From: Verrucosispora sp. WMMD573
GTDB taxonomy: Bacteria; Actinomycetota; Actinomycetes; Mycobacteriales; Micromonosporaceae
Assembly (NCBI RefSeq): GCF_027497175.1
Contig: NZ_CP114901.1
Coordinates: forward strand, 496,001-560,000
Length of the DNA: 64,000 nt
Reading direction: 5' to 3'
Shown in pieces: positions 36,254 to 44,946 of the stretch; position 1 is the first letter of the stretch, and the number at the start of each line of letters is the position of its first letter. Under the pieces are notes generated by a model that was not told the origin of the DNA, searched no databases, and saw only the letters and a program-made list of their open reading frames with translations. The position numbers were made by a program, and so were the translations under genes.

Positions 36254-37432
36254 TCAGACCCCCGCAGCCGCCAGCTCGGCGGCCCGCTCGGCCGCGCCGT
36301 CCATGGTGTCAACCCGCTCGATCAGCGGGTTGTTCGCGCCGTCGAGGATCGCCCGACCGGCCTCGGCGTTGTTGCCGTCGAGGCGGACGACGAGCGGCTT
36401 GGTGACCTGCTCGCCCCGCTGCTCCAGCAGGCCCAACGCCTGCACGATACCGTTGGCGACCGCGTCGCAGGCGGTGATGCCGCCGAAGACGTTTACGAAG
36501 ACGCTCTTGACCGACGGGTCGGAGAGCACGATCTCCAGACCGTTGGCCATGACCGCGGCGCTCGCGCCGCCGCCGATGTCGAGGAAGTTGGCCGGCTTGA
36601 CGTTGCCGTGCCGCTCTCCGGCGTAGGCGACCACGTCGAGGGTCGACATGACCAGGCCCGCGCCGTTGCCGATGATGCCGACCTCGCCGTCGAGCTTGAC
36701 GTAGTTGAGGTCCTTCTCCTTGGCCGCCTGCTCCAGGGGGTCCACCGCCGCCTGGTCGACAAGTGCCTCGTGGTCGGGGTGCCGGAAGCCGGCGTTCTCG
36801 TCCAGCGTCACCTTGGCGTCCAGCAGCAGCAGCTTGCCCTCGGCGGTCTTGGCCAGCGGGTTCACCTCGACCAGGGTGGCGTCCTCGGCGACGAACGCCC
36901 GCCACAGGCCGACCGCGGCCTCGACGACCTGGTCGGCGACCTCGGCCGGGAAGCCGGCCGCGTCGACGATCTCCCGCGCCTTCGCCTCGTCCACGCCCTT
37001 GACGGCGTCGATCGGTGCCTTGACGACCTTCTCCGGGGTCTCGGCGGCGACCTGCTCGATGTCCATGCCGCCGGCGACGCTGGCGATGCAGAGGAACGTG
37101 CGGTTCGCCCGATCGAGCAGGTACGAGAAGTAGTACTCCTCGGCCACGTCCGCGGTCACAGTGATCATGACCTTGTGGACGGTGTGGCCCTTGATGTCCA
37201 TGCCGAGGATGTCGGTGGCGCGGGCCACCGTCTCCTCCGCGCCCTCGGCCAGCTTGACGCCGCCCGCCTTGCCTCGGCCGCCGACCTTCACCTGCGCCTT
37301 GACGACCACCCGGCCGCCGAGGCGTTCGGCGATCGCGCGGGCCTCCTCCGGGGTCGTGGCGACGCCGCCGGCGAGCACGGGAAGCCCGTGCCGCTCGAAC
37401 AGGTCCCGCCCCTGGTACTCGTACAGGTCCAC
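36254..37432 (-). CDS. sucC: Succinyl-CoA synthetase beta subunit
   Basis: This 392-aa subunit has an ATP-grasp domain (about 1-235) and the C-terminal CoA-ligase domain ([37 protein letters not shown]). It begins [19 protein letters not shown] at GTG 37432, as in other actinobacteria; the 43 residues upstream in frame are not family-like. The first gene of sucCD, with the downstream sucD only three bases away. Confidence 0.96.
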   Translation of the reverse strand: MDLYEYQGRDLFERHGLPVLAGGVATTPEEARAIAERLGGRVVVKAQVKVGGRGKAGGVKLAEGAEETVARATDILGMDIKGHTVHKVMITVTADVAEEYYFSYLLDRANRTFLCIASVAGGMDIEQVAAETPEKVVKAPIDAVKGVDEAKAREIVDAAGFPAEVADQVVEAAVGLWRAFVAEDATLVEVNPLAKTAEGKLLLLDAKVTLDENAGFRHPDHEALVDQAAVDPLEQAAKEKDLNYVKLDGEVGIIGNGAGLVMSTLDVVAYAGERHGNVKPANFLDIGGGASAAVMANGLEIVLSDPSVKSVFVNVFGGITACDAVANGIVQALGLLEQRGEQVTKPLVVRLDGNNAEAGRAILDGANNPLIERVDTMDGAAERAAELAAAGV

Positions 37433-37885
37433 GATTGCGCGTCCCGTCCCGTCTCTGCGGCGCACCGTCGCGCCGCCACCAGCGTATGGAAAGAAAACAG
37501 TGTGATGCCCGACATCAGTTGAAGTTGACGCGGGCCGTCGAACCCTCGCCACCGCGACCACGCGCCGCAGCCGACCTGACGGTCCGGCTCGCAGAGGGAG
37601 GTGGGAAAGGTTTCATTGGGCGCAGCCTAGCGATGCCGGCACCGCCGGCAACCGAGCGGGTGCGCGGTGTGCGGTAATGCACAGCCCGGGCCGACGCCGG
37701 GTCCACCGGCACGCGCGACGTCACCCGTTCGAGCGATCTTGTCAGGGCGGTGACGGTTCTCGGCGGTCCCGCGTAACCCCGCAGGAAGGGCGTCGTTGAG
37801 TCAGGTGTCGGAGCGCTGGAAAGCGCGAAGACGGAAACGGCCGATGCCCTGTCGGTCGAGGGGTGGCGGCGGGGCATCGTGCATA
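37433..37885. other. Intergenic region upstream of sucC
   Basis: It should hold the minus-strand sucCD promoter. TACGCT boxes and a TAGGCT box are present on that strand but no -35 is convincing. I see no gene or RNA. Confidence 0.4.
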
Positions 37886-37922
37886 GAGGGGCCGGACGTG
37901 TGAGGGGTGCGTCCGGCCCCTC
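37886..37922 (-). terminator. Hairpin after the cobalamin-binding gene
   Basis: Arms 37886-37898 and 37910-37922 form a perfect 13-bp stem with an 11-nt loop, ten bases after the stop. Confidence 0.7.
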
Positions 37923-37931
37923 CCCCTGTGC

Positions 37932-38336
37932 TCAGGCCACCGGCTGGGCGACGTTGTCCCGGACCCATTCCACGATGGATGCGGTGGTGGCGCCCGGGGT
38001 GAAGATCTTGGCCACGCCGAGCCGCGCCAACTCCGGAAGGTCGGCCTCCGGGATGATGCCTCCGCCGAAGACGACGATGTCCCGGGCCTCCCGCTCGTCG
38101 AGCAGTTCGAGGACCCGGCGGAACAGCGTCATGTGCGCCCCGGAGAGCACCGAGAGACCGACCGCGTCGGCGTCCTCCTGGATCGCGGTCTCCACGATCT
38201 GCTCCGGGGTCTGGTGCAGGCCGGTGTAGATGACCTCCATGCCGGCGTCACGCAGTGCGCGCGCCACCACCTTGGCGCCACGGTCGTGGCCGTCCAGGCC
38301 CGGCTTGGCGACGACGACCCGAACACGAGAGCTCAT
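37932..38336 (-). CDS. Stand-alone cobalamin-binding protein (methylmalonyl-CoA mutase C-terminal type)
   Basis: This 134-aa protein is a B12-binding Rossmann domain alone. It has the base-off signature DGHDRG (Asp-x-His-x-x-Gly), then LSVLSGAH and [15 protein letters not shown], as in the mutase C-terminal domain. It could be the small subunit of a split acyl-CoA mutase (isobutyryl-, ethylmalonyl- or methylmalonyl-CoA type) whose large subunit is elsewhere. The ATG at 38336 is the first consistent with the family. It lies next to sucCD, which uses the succinyl-CoA that such mutases make. Confidence 0.85.
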   Translation of the reverse strand: MSSRVRVVVAKPGLDGHDRGAKVVARALRDAGMEVIYTGLHQTPEQIVETAIQEDADAVGLSVLSGAHMTLFRRVLELLDEREARDIVVFGGGIIPEADLPELARLGVAKIFTPGATTASIVEWVRDNVAQPVA

Positions 38337-38807
38337 CTGGGCATCCCTTTCACCGGCTCCGCGGCATTCACCTGAACGAACGGTAACCCGCCCGACCGGG
38401 GTCGGGGAACCGGGGCCGGCCGGGCGAGCGGTGAACGGCATTCGACCTCCGGACTCGCCGCGACCTCCGGCCGCCTCACCCAGGCGCCATCGGCACCTCA
38501 CGCACAGGCATGACCGGCGCGCGACGCGTCAAGCGGGACGACTCCGCCGTTCGGTCACGGTGTGCGACGAACGGAGGATAACGAGGACACCCCACTACGC
38601 TCCCGAGCCAGGACAATCTCGGACGGAAACGGACAGAAGGTTGCAAGCAATTCGGCGCTCCGGCTTGTGACAGGACTGACGGTTGGCTACCGTGTCCACG
38701 GTTGTCATCAGGTCTACGGACGGGTGACGACGCGACCAGCCGACGCACGGTCACCAGATCCGGACGACGGCTGATCCGCATCGGAACCCCGACAACGGAG
38801 GGTATGC
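38337..38807 (+). other. 471-bp intergenic region with a sigma-70-like promoter
   Basis: TTGTGA (38665-38670) and TACCGT (38688-38693) have an ideal 17-bp spacer and point to the M23 peptidase gene, leaving a leader of about 108 nt. I looked for a c-di-AMP (ydaO) riboswitch, which often precedes such genes, and did not find its conserved blocks. No gene is evident. Confidence 0.55.
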
Positions 38808-39521
38808 GTGCGCCAGCGCCTGTCGTCTGAGCCCGATCGATATCGCGGCCGCCGCCGCGTACCCACCCCTCCGCGTAGCCGCTACGCCGCGGTCGTCACC
38901 ACCGCCTTCGTCGGTGCCGGTGTGGTGGCGCTGGGCGCCAGCGCGATGCCGGACGCCAAGAGCGTCAGCCCGTCGGTACTCGACGAGCTGAAGCAGGCGT
39001 CGATCAGCAACCAGGGCACGGCCGAGCGGGCCGACGCCGCCGAGCGGGCCTCCCGGGACAGCCGCAGCGGCCCGGAGAGCGCCGAGGACACCGGCGTCTG
39101 GCTGCTCCCCCTACAGGGCTACGACTTCAACTCTCCCTACGGCATACGGTGGGGCAAGCTGCACACCGGCGTCGATCTCGTCGCGCCGGAGGGAACTCCG
39201 TACGTCGCCATCCACGAGGGCACCGTCACCAAGGCCGGCTGGTTCGGCGGCTACGGGCACGCGGTGATCGTGCAGCACGCCGACGGCAGCGAGGCCATCT
39301 ACGGCCACTCCTCCGCGCTGAACGTCCGCGAGGGGCAGCAGGTCAAGGCCGGTGACCAGCTTGGCCTGGTCGGCAACACCGGCCACTCCTACGGCTCCCA
39401 CCTGCACCTGGAGATCCATGTCAAGGGCGAGCCGCTCGACCCGGTGCCGTGGCTTCAGGAGCGCGGAGTGGACATCAAGCTACAAGTCGAGGCAATCTAC
39501 AGCGAGGTAGCCGCGTCCTGA
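38808..39521 (+). CDS. M23 family (LytM-like) peptidase, membrane-anchored
   Basis: This 237-aa protein has an N-terminal anchor (AAVVTTAFVGAGVVALGASAMP, about 26-47), a short Ala/Glu-rich helical stretch (AERADAAERASRDS) and a C-terminal M23 domain (about 105-225). The Zn-binding residues are in HTGVDLVAPEGTP and SHLHLEIH. It should cut peptidoglycan cross-links outside the cell. GGAGGG is five bases before the GTG. A second M23 gene follows after a strong terminator. Confidence 0.9.
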   Translation: MRQRLSSEPDRYRGRRRVPTPPRSRYAAVVTTAFVGAGVVALGASAMPDAKSVSPSVLDELKQASISNQGTAERADAAERASRDSRSGPESAEDTGVWLLPLQGYDFNSPYGIRWGKLHTGVDLVAPEGTPYVAIHEGTVTKAGWFGGYGHAVIVQHADGSEAIYGHSSALNVREGQQVKAGDQLGLVGNTGHSYGSHLHLEIHVKGEPLDPVPWLQERGVDIKLQVEAIYSEVAAS

Positions 39522-39541
39522 CCGGCCGTAACGCCTGTTGA

Positions 39542-39575
39542 CCGCCCGGATCTGTCGATCCGGGCGGTTTTTTTT
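39542..39575 (+). terminator. Canonical intrinsic terminator
   Basis: CCGCCCGGATC and GATCCGGGCGG form a perfect 11-bp stem with TGTC loop, followed by eight Ts (39568-39575). It is the only hairpin in the window with a full T-tract. Confidence 0.93.
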
Positions 39576-39798
39576 GGCGCCCTGCGCCGGCAAGTGTCCC
39601 AGCTCACCTGCGCAAATGTGACCGGCGGCACATTGGCCGACCCGATCGGCATCGGGCAGTCGAGAACAGCCCGGCACGAAGGCGGACAGCGGCACCGGCC
39701 ATCGCCCGCGCCACCCACACCCCCGGTACCCGGCACCGCCCGGACCGACACCAGGATTTCGAGGTCACGTACCACTCGAAACCAATGAGGTCCGTACC

Positions 39799-40575
39799 GT
39801 GCAGGACGACAGCCGCACCCCGCCCCGCGAGATCCCCCACGCCCCGGCCCGCCACCGGCGGCGCCTGAGTCGGCACTCCCGTCTGCTGGCTGTCGGTGTG
39901 GTCGCCCTGGCGGCGCTCGGCGTCGGCGGTGTCGTCCTGACCGACCGCGACGAGCGGCCGACCACCAGCCCGGTCGCACTGGACGCCCAGACCCGGGCCG
40001 AAGCGGCCGAGCGGGCCGACCGGTCGGCCCGCGAACCCGCCGCCTCGGGCAGCCCGTCAGCGAGCCCGTCGCCGAGCGCCAGCCCCACCACGCAGCCCAG
40101 CCCGAAGCCGAAGCCGAAGGCCAGCCGGACGGCGACCGCCAAGGCGAAGCCGAAGGAGAGTACGAAGCCGAAGTCCTCCTGGGTCCTGCCGATGGCCGGA
40201 GGTGCCATCACCTCCTGCTACGGGCCCCGGTGGGGCACCCTGCACGCCGGCATCGACTTCGCCATGCCGGCCGGCACCCCCGTGCGCGCCGCCTTCGGTG
40301 GCACCGTGACGAAGGCCGGCGATGTCGGCGACGGGTACGGCATCTCCGTGGTCATCGACCACGGCAACGGCTACCTCACCCACTACGCCCACCTGAGCAC
40401 CGCCAGGGTGAGCCTGGGTGCGAAGGTCAGCACCGGGCAGACGATCGGCCTGGAGGGCTCCACGGGCGACTCCACCGGGCCGCACCTGCACTTCGAGGTG
40501 CACCAGGGGCAGATGTGGAGCCAGATCGACCCGGCGCCGTTCCTGCGCGCCCGCGGCCTCGACGTGGCCTGCTGA
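39799..40575 (+). CDS. M23 family peptidase with Pro/Ser/Lys-rich linker
   Basis: This 258-aa protein has an N-terminal membrane helix (LLAVGVVALAALGVGGVVL, about 29-47) and the same AEAAERADRSARE helix as its neighbour. A low-complexity linker follows (SPSASPSPSASPTTQPSPKPKPKA) and then the M23 domain (about 135-250). Zn ligands lie in HAGIDFAMPAGTP and PHLHFEVH. It is a diverged duplicate of the gene at 38808. GAGG precedes the GTG. It converges on pcrA. Confidence 0.9.
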   Translation: MQDDSRTPPREIPHAPARHRRRLSRHSRLLAVGVVALAALGVGGVVLTDRDERPTTSPVALDAQTRAEAAERADRSAREPAASGSPSASPSPSASPTTQPSPKPKPKASRTATAKAKPKESTKPKSSWVLPMAGGAITSCYGPRWGTLHAGIDFAMPAGTPVRAAFGGTVTKAGDVGDGYGISVVIDHGNGYLTHYAHLSTARVSLGAKVSTGQTIGLEGSTGDSTGPHLHFEVHQGQMWSQIDPAPFLRARGLDVAC

Positions 40576-40594
40576 CCCAAGCCGGCTGCGCGGG

Positions 40595-42997
40595 TCAGAT
40601 CTTCTCGATCGGAGCGTGTCGGAGCACCAGCCACAGCGTCTGGTCACCGAAGTCGATCTGCGCCCGGGCACCCGGGCCGTGCCCCTCCACCGCCACCACC
40701 CGGCCGAGACCGTACCGCTGGTGGTTCACCCGGTCCCCGGCGGCGACCTTCGGCCCCTGGGGCAGCTCGCTCGCGGTGGCCAGCCGGCTGCCGTCCACCC
40801 CGAGCTTGCGGGCCAGTTGTACCGCCCGGGGCGTGCCGCCGGCAAACCCACCGCGACCACCGGCGGCCCGCTCCGCGCGACCGCCCACGCCGCCACCACC
40901 GCCACCCCACGAGGTGTACGAGCCCTCGGTCCGCTCCCAGCGGACCAGTTCTGGCGGCAGTTCCTCGACGAACCGGGACGGCGGGTTGTAGGACGGCTGG
41001 CCCCACGCCGAGCGGGTCACCGCCCGGGAGAGGTAGAGCCGCTGCCGAGCGCGGGTGATGCCGACGTACGCCAGCCGACGCTCCTCCTCCAGCTCCCGGG
41101 TGTCGCCCAGCGAGCGCAGGTGCGGGAAGACGCCGTCCTCCAGGCCGGTCAGGAACACCACCGGGAACTCCAGGCCCTTGGCGGTGTGCAGTGTCATCAG
41201 GGTGACCACACCCTGATGCTCGGGGTCGTCGGTGGGCACCTGGTCGGCGTCGGCGACCAGCGCGACCTGCTCCAGGAAACCGGCCAGGGTGGCCCGCTCC
41301 CCCTCCGCGCCGGTCGCCTCGACCCGCTCGGTGTACTCGCGGGCGACGCTGACCAGCTCCTGGAGGTTGTCGACCCGGCCCGCGTCCTGTGGGTCGAGGC
41401 TCTCCTCCAGCTCGGTCAGGTAACCCGAGCGGGTCAGCACCGCTTCCAGCACCTCCTCCGGGGTGCCGTCGACGGCCAGCTCGCGGGCGGAGTCGAGCAG
41501 CGCCACGAAGTCGGCGATGCCGTTGGCCGCCCGGGTCGAGATGCCGGGTGCGTCACCGGACCGACGCAACGCGGCACCGAAGGAGATCCGGTCCCGGCTG
41601 GCCAGCGCCTCCACGCAGGCCTCGGCTCGGTCGCCGATGCCCCGGCGCGGGGTGTTCAGGATCCGCCGCAGGCTGACCGTGTCGTCGTCGTTGACCACCG
41701 AACGCAGGTAGGCCAGGGCGTCCCGGACCTCCTTGCGCTCGTAGAAGCGCACCCCCCCAACCACCTTGTACGGCAGCCCGAGGCGGATGAACACCTCCTC
41801 GAAGACCCGGGACTGGGCGTTGGTGCGGTAGAAGACCGCCACGTCACCCGGACGCGTGTCCCCGTCGTCGACCAACCTGTCGATCTCCCGGGCCACCCAG
41901 TCCGCCTCGGCGTGCTCGGTGTCGGCGACGTACGCGACGATCGGTTCGCCCTGGCCGGCGTCGCTCCACAATCGCTTCGGCTTGCGGGAGGTGTTGCGGT
42001 CGATCACCGCGTTCGCGGCGTTCAGGATGGTCTGCGTGGAACGGTAGTTCTGCTCCAGCAGGATGGTGCGGGCGTTGCTGAAGTCGCGCTCGAACTCCAG
42101 GATGTTGCGGATCGTCGCGCCCCGGAAGGCGTAGATGGACTGGTCCGCGTCGCCGACCACGCACAGCTCCGCCGGGTCGAGACCCTCGGTGCCGGAGACC
42201 AACTCCTTGATCAGGACGTACTGCGCGTGGTTGGTGTCCTGGTACTCGTCGACGAGCACGTGCCGGAAACGACGGCGGTAGCTCTCCGCGACGTGCGGAT
42301 GCGACTGGAGCAGGTGCACCGTCGTCATGATCAGATCATCGAAGTCCAGCGCGTGGGCCTCACGGAGCCGCCGCTGATAGAGGGCGTACGCCTCGGCCAG
42401 GGCGCGTTCGTTAGGCCCGCTGGCCCGCGCGGCGAACGTCTCCGGATCGACCAGCTCGTTCTTGAGGTTCGAGACCTGGGCGGCCAGGCCCCGCGCCGGA
42501 TACCGCTTCGGATCCAGGTCGAGTTCCCGGGCGACGAGCTGCATCAGCCGGCGGGAGTCGTCGGCGTCGTAGATCGAGAACGTGGACTTCAAGCCGGCCT
42601 GCTCGTGCTCGGCACGCAGGATCCGGACACAAGCGGAGTGGAACGTGGAGACCCACATCAGCCGGGCCCGTGGGCCGACCAGGGCGGTGACCCGGTCCTT
42701 CATCTCGCCGGCGGCCTTGTTGGTGAAGGTGATCGCGATGATCTCGCCGGGGTGCACATCCCGAGCGGCGAGCAGGTAGGCGATCCGGTGGGTCAGCACG
42801 CGGGTCTTGCCGGACCCGGCGCCGGCCACGATCAGCAGCGGCGAGCCCGCGTGGGTGACCGCGTCCCGCTGCGGGCCGTTGAGCCCCTCCACCAGCTGGG
42901 TCGGGTCGAGGCGGCCGGGCGCGGGCCGATGGGGCGGCAACGCCCGGGCAGGCTCGGGCTCGGGCGGGGACGCGGGGATGTCGAAGAGAGGATGCAT
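40595..42997 (-). CDS. pcrA: ATP-dependent DNA helicase UvrD/PcrA
   Basis: This 800-aa SF1A 3'-5' helicase has motif I GAGSGKT (59-65), motif Ia TFTNKAAGEM, motif II VLVDEYQDTN, motif III GDADQSIYAFRGA, motif V TLHTAKGLEFPVVFL and motif VI VGITRARQRLYLS. A C-terminal Gly-rich linker leads to a Tudor-like tail (AAGDRVNHQRYGLGRVVAVEG) that binds RNA polymerase in PcrA. It works in nucleotide excision repair and removes stalled complexes. It corresponds to uvrD1 (Rv0949) in the conserved block. Confidence 0.95.
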   Translation of the reverse strand: MHPLFDIPASPPEPEPARALPPHRPAPGRLDPTQLVEGLNGPQRDAVTHAGSPLLIVAGAGSGKTRVLTHRIAYLLAARDVHPGEIIAITFTNKAAGEMKDRVTALVGPRARLMWVSTFHSACVRILRAEHEQAGLKSTFSIYDADDSRRLMQLVARELDLDPKRYPARGLAAQVSNLKNELVDPETFAARASGPNERALAEAYALYQRRLREAHALDFDDLIMTTVHLLQSHPHVAESYRRRFRHVLVDEYQDTNHAQYVLIKELVSGTEGLDPAELCVVGDADQSIYAFRGATIRNILEFERDFSNARTILLEQNYRSTQTILNAANAVIDRNTSRKPKRLWSDAGQGEPIVAYVADTEHAEADWVAREIDRLVDDGDTRPGDVAVFYRTNAQSRVFEEVFIRLGLPYKVVGGVRFYERKEVRDALAYLRSVVNDDDTVSLRRILNTPRRGIGDRAEACVEALASRDRISFGAALRRSGDAPGISTRAANGIADFVALLDSARELAVDGTPEEVLEAVLTRSGYLTELEESLDPQDAGRVDNLQELVSVAREYTERVEATGAEGERATLAGFLEQVALVADADQVPTDDPEHQGVVTLMTLHTAKGLEFPVVFLTGLEDGVFPHLRSLGDTRELEEERRLAYVGITRARQRLYLSRAVTRSAWGQPSYNPPSRFVEELPPELVRWERTEGSYTSWGGGGGGVGGRAERAAGGRGGFAGGTPRAVQLARKLGVDGSRLATASELPQGPKVAAGDRVNHQRYGLGRVVAVEGHGPGARAQIDFGDQTLWLVLRHAPIEKI

Positions 42998-43006
42998 CGC
43001 AGGGCG

Positions 43007-43012
43007 AGTCTA
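43007..43012 (-). promoter_or_regulatory. -10 box TAGACT upstream of pcrA
   Basis: Minus-strand TAGACT ends nine bases before the ATG at 42997. Confidence 0.4.
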
Positions 43013-43128
43013 TGCCGCCGGCCGGACATCACCCGCCGACGGCACCGCCCGGTGGCGTGACCCGGCCGCACCGGCGGGATGGGTTCTTCCCGACAGGTGA
43101 GCGGATGACAGCCTTCTCCAGCCTTTCC

Positions 43129-43158
43129 TTGCGCGCCGGCCCTGTCCGGCGGCATACT
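43129..43158 (+). promoter_or_regulatory. Promoter of the chorismate mutase leader
   Basis: TTGCGC (43129-43134) and CATACT (43153-43158) have an 18-bp spacer. The -10 box ends seven bases before the leader-peptide GTG, so the leader would be translated from near its 5' end. Confidence 0.5.
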
Positions 43159-43165
43159 CGGCAGC

Positions 43166-43231
43166 GTGTTCGACAAGCGCTTCTACTTTTACTACGGCTC
43201 CGGGAGTCCGGCAGCCGTAGGTCGCGCCTGA
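43166..43231 (+). CDS. Phe/Tyr leader peptide of the chorismate mutase attenuator
   Basis: The ORF GTG to TGA encodes 21 residues, VFDKRFYFYYGSGSPAAVGR then Ala. Residues 6-10 are Phe-Tyr-Phe-Tyr-Tyr, the kind of codon run used by attenuators to sense charged tRNA-Phe and tRNA-Tyr. It ends 14 bases before the terminator stem and 99 bases before the chorismate mutase gene. Confidence 0.75.
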   Translation: MFDKRFYFYYGSGSPAAVGRA

Positions 43232-43281
43232 TCGATCAGACCTACGAAAAGCCCCGGGCTCTCGGAGCCCGGGGCTTTTCG
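43192..43281 (+). promoter_or_regulatory. Transcription attenuator upstream of chorismate mutase
   Basis: Three mutually constraining pairings are visible. (1) CTACGGCT (43192-43199) with AGCCGTAG (43213-43220). (2) GAGTCCGG (43204-43211, in the loop of 1) with CCGGGCTC (43254-43261), eight pairs with one G-U. (3) The terminator, 43245-43261 with 43265-43281, 17 perfect pairs and a 3-nt TCG loop ending in TTTTCG. A ribosome stalled on the Phe/Tyr codons (43181-43195) would cover the left arm of 1, free 43204-43211 for 2 and so block 3. GTAGGTC/GACCTAC (43217-43223 with 43239-43245) is a further possible helix. Confidence 0.75.
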
Positions 43282-43330
43282 CGTCCCGGAATCCGGGCAA
43301 CGGGCACCACACCGCGAGGGGTACCTGAAG

Positions 43331-43690
43331 ATGACAGACGTGATGGAGCAGAACGGCGGCGCGACCGGGTCCGGCACGATCCCGAACGGCACCGGTCCCA
43401 CCGGGCCCGAGGGCGACACCCCGGCCACCGGCACCGCCGAGCCGGATGCCGCCAACCGGATCGCCGAGATCCGGGTACGCATCGACGAGATCGACCGAGC
43501 GCTCATCGAGTTGTGGCAGGAGCGTGCCGCGCTCTCCCGGGAGGTCGGTGCGACCCGGATGGCCTCGGGCGGCACCCGGCTCGTCCTCTCCCGCGAGCAG
43601 GAGATCCTGGAGCGGTTCCGGTCGGCCCTGGGCGCGGACGGCACCCAACTCGCCCTGCTGCTGCTCCGCGCCGGCCGCGGCCCCCTCTGA
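43331..43690 (+). CDS. Chorismate mutase, AroQ class
   Basis: This 119-aa enzyme turns chorismate into prephenate, the branch to Phe and Tyr. After a 43-residue Gly/Thr/Pro-rich N-terminus, the all-helical AroQ domain follows (NRIAEIRVRIDEIDRALIELWQE... RLVLSREQEILERFR). It is the short intracellular type, like M. tuberculosis Rv0948c, which needs DAHP synthase for full activity. GAGGGG precedes the ATG. Expression is probably controlled by the upstream attenuator. Confidence 0.92.
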   Translation: MTDVMEQNGGATGSGTIPNGTGPTGPEGDTPATGTAEPDAANRIAEIRVRIDEIDRALIELWQERAALSREVGATRMASGGTRLVLSREQEILERFRSALGADGTQLALLLLRAGRGPL

Positions 43691-43830
43691 CCCACCCGCC
43701 AACCAAGCTCAAACCGCCCTTGACCAAGAATCATGCGTCGGAATTGCGCTGTTCCAGGCGAAGACTTTCTGATCGACCCGAGGGCCGGGCCAGCGGGCGG
43801 TGAGCCGTCGAGGTGGGTGGGATGTGGACC

Positions 43831-43863
43831 GGGGCGCCGGCTGCTGGTGACGGCCGACGCCCC
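43831..43863 (-). terminator. Imperfect GC hairpin after oppF2
   Basis: GGGGCG (43831-43836) pairs with CGCCCC (43858-43863), extended by CGGC/GCCG with single-base bulges. It could end the opp2 mRNA 73 bp past the oppF2 stop. Confidence 0.45.
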
Positions 43864-43935
43864 GAATCACTGAGGAGGCACTACCTTCACCGCTGCTTCC
43901 GGTACGGATGGACGGAGGCGGCGGCGTCTGTGGGG

Positions 43936-44946
43936 CTACTCCGACGCGTGCACCACGTCGCGTACCTCGGCGAAGTGGCAGGCGCTCGGGTGGCCCGAAC
44001 TGTCGCGGACCTCCAGCAGCGGCGCCTGCTCGGCGCAGATGTCCTGAGCCTTCCAGCACCGGGTACGGAACCGGCAGCCCGAGGGCGGGTTGGCCGGCGA
44101 CGGCACGTCACCGGTCAGCACGATCTGATCCCGATGCCCGCGCAACTTCGGATCCGGCACCGGCACCGCCGACAGCAGCGCCTGCGTGTACGGGTGGGTC
44201 GGGTTGTCGTAGATCTCGTCCTCGGTGCCGATCTCGATGATCTTGCCGAGGTACATGACCGCGACCCGGTCGGCGATGTGCCGGACCACAGACAGGTCGT
44301 GGGCGATGAAGATGTACGACAGCCCGAGTTCCTTCTGGAGCTTCTCCAGCAGGTTGATCACCTGGGCCTGGATGGAGACGTCCAGCGCGGAGACCGGCTC
44401 GTCGCACAGGATGATCTCCGGGTTGAGCGCCAGCGCCCGGGCGATGCCGATGCGCTGCCGCTGACCGCCGGAGAACTGGTGCGGGTACCGGGTGATGTGG
44501 TCCGGGTTGAGACCGACCAGATCGAGCAGCTCCTGCACCCTGGCCCGCCGCTTGGCCTTCGGCAGCACGTCCGGGTGCACCTCGAAGGGCTCGCCGATGA
44601 TGTCGCCGACGGTCATCCGCGGGTTGAGCGAGGTGTACGGGTCCTGCATCACCAGCTGGATGTTGCGCCGGCCCCGACGTCGCTCCTCGGCGCCGACATT
44701 GGACATGTTCTTGCCCTGCACGAACAGGTCGCCGGAGGTCGGCGTCTCCAGCCCGACCAGCAGCCGGGCCAACGTCGACTTGCCGCAGCCGGACTCGCCC
44801 ACGATGCCCAGCGTCTCGCCGCGCCGCAGTTGCAGGTTGACCCCGTCGACCGCCTGCACCGCCCCGTACTGCTTCTTGAAGACGATGCCCCGGGTCAGCG
44901 GGAAGTGCTTGACCAGGTCGCGGGTTTCCAGTACCACGTCACTCAT
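43936..44946 (-). CDS. oppF: Oligopeptide ABC ATPase OppF (opp2)
   Basis: This 336-aa ATPase has Walker [16 protein letters not shown]-loop [14 protein letters not shown], signature [16 protein letters not shown], Walker [15 protein letters not shown] and the oligo_HPY tail [15 protein letters not shown]. It is a clear paralogue of the opp1 OppF (same tail motif with small changes). It is the last gene of the minus-strand opp2 operon and overlaps oppD2 by 8 bp. Confidence 0.94.
   Translation of the reverse strand: MSDVVLETRDLVKHFPLTRGIVFKKQYGAVQAVDGVNLQLRRGETLGIVGESGCGKSTLARLLVGLETPTSGDLFVQGKNMSNVGAEERRRGRRNIQLVMQDPYTSLNPRMTVGDIIGEPFEVHPDVLPKAKRRARVQELLDLVGLNPDHITRYPHQFSGGQRQRIGIARALALNPEIILCDEPVSALDVSIQAQVINLLEKLQKELGLSYIFIAHDLSVVRHIADRVAVMYLGKIIEIGTEDEIYDNPTHPYTQALLSAVPVPDPKLRGHRDQIVLTGDVPSPANPPSGCRFRTRCWKAQDICAEQAPLLEVRDSSGHPSACHFAEVRDVVHASE

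Noticed and set aside
38337..38807. c-di-AMP (ydaO) riboswitch upstream of the M23 peptidase gene
   Set aside because: Such switches often precede cell-wall hydrolases in actinomycetes, but the conserved blocks are not visible here.
43720..43775. Imperfect palindrome around GGAATTGCGCTGTTCC between chorismate mutase and oppF2
   Set aside because: Pairing is short and interrupted, with no loop; no relation to the other palindromes could be shown.
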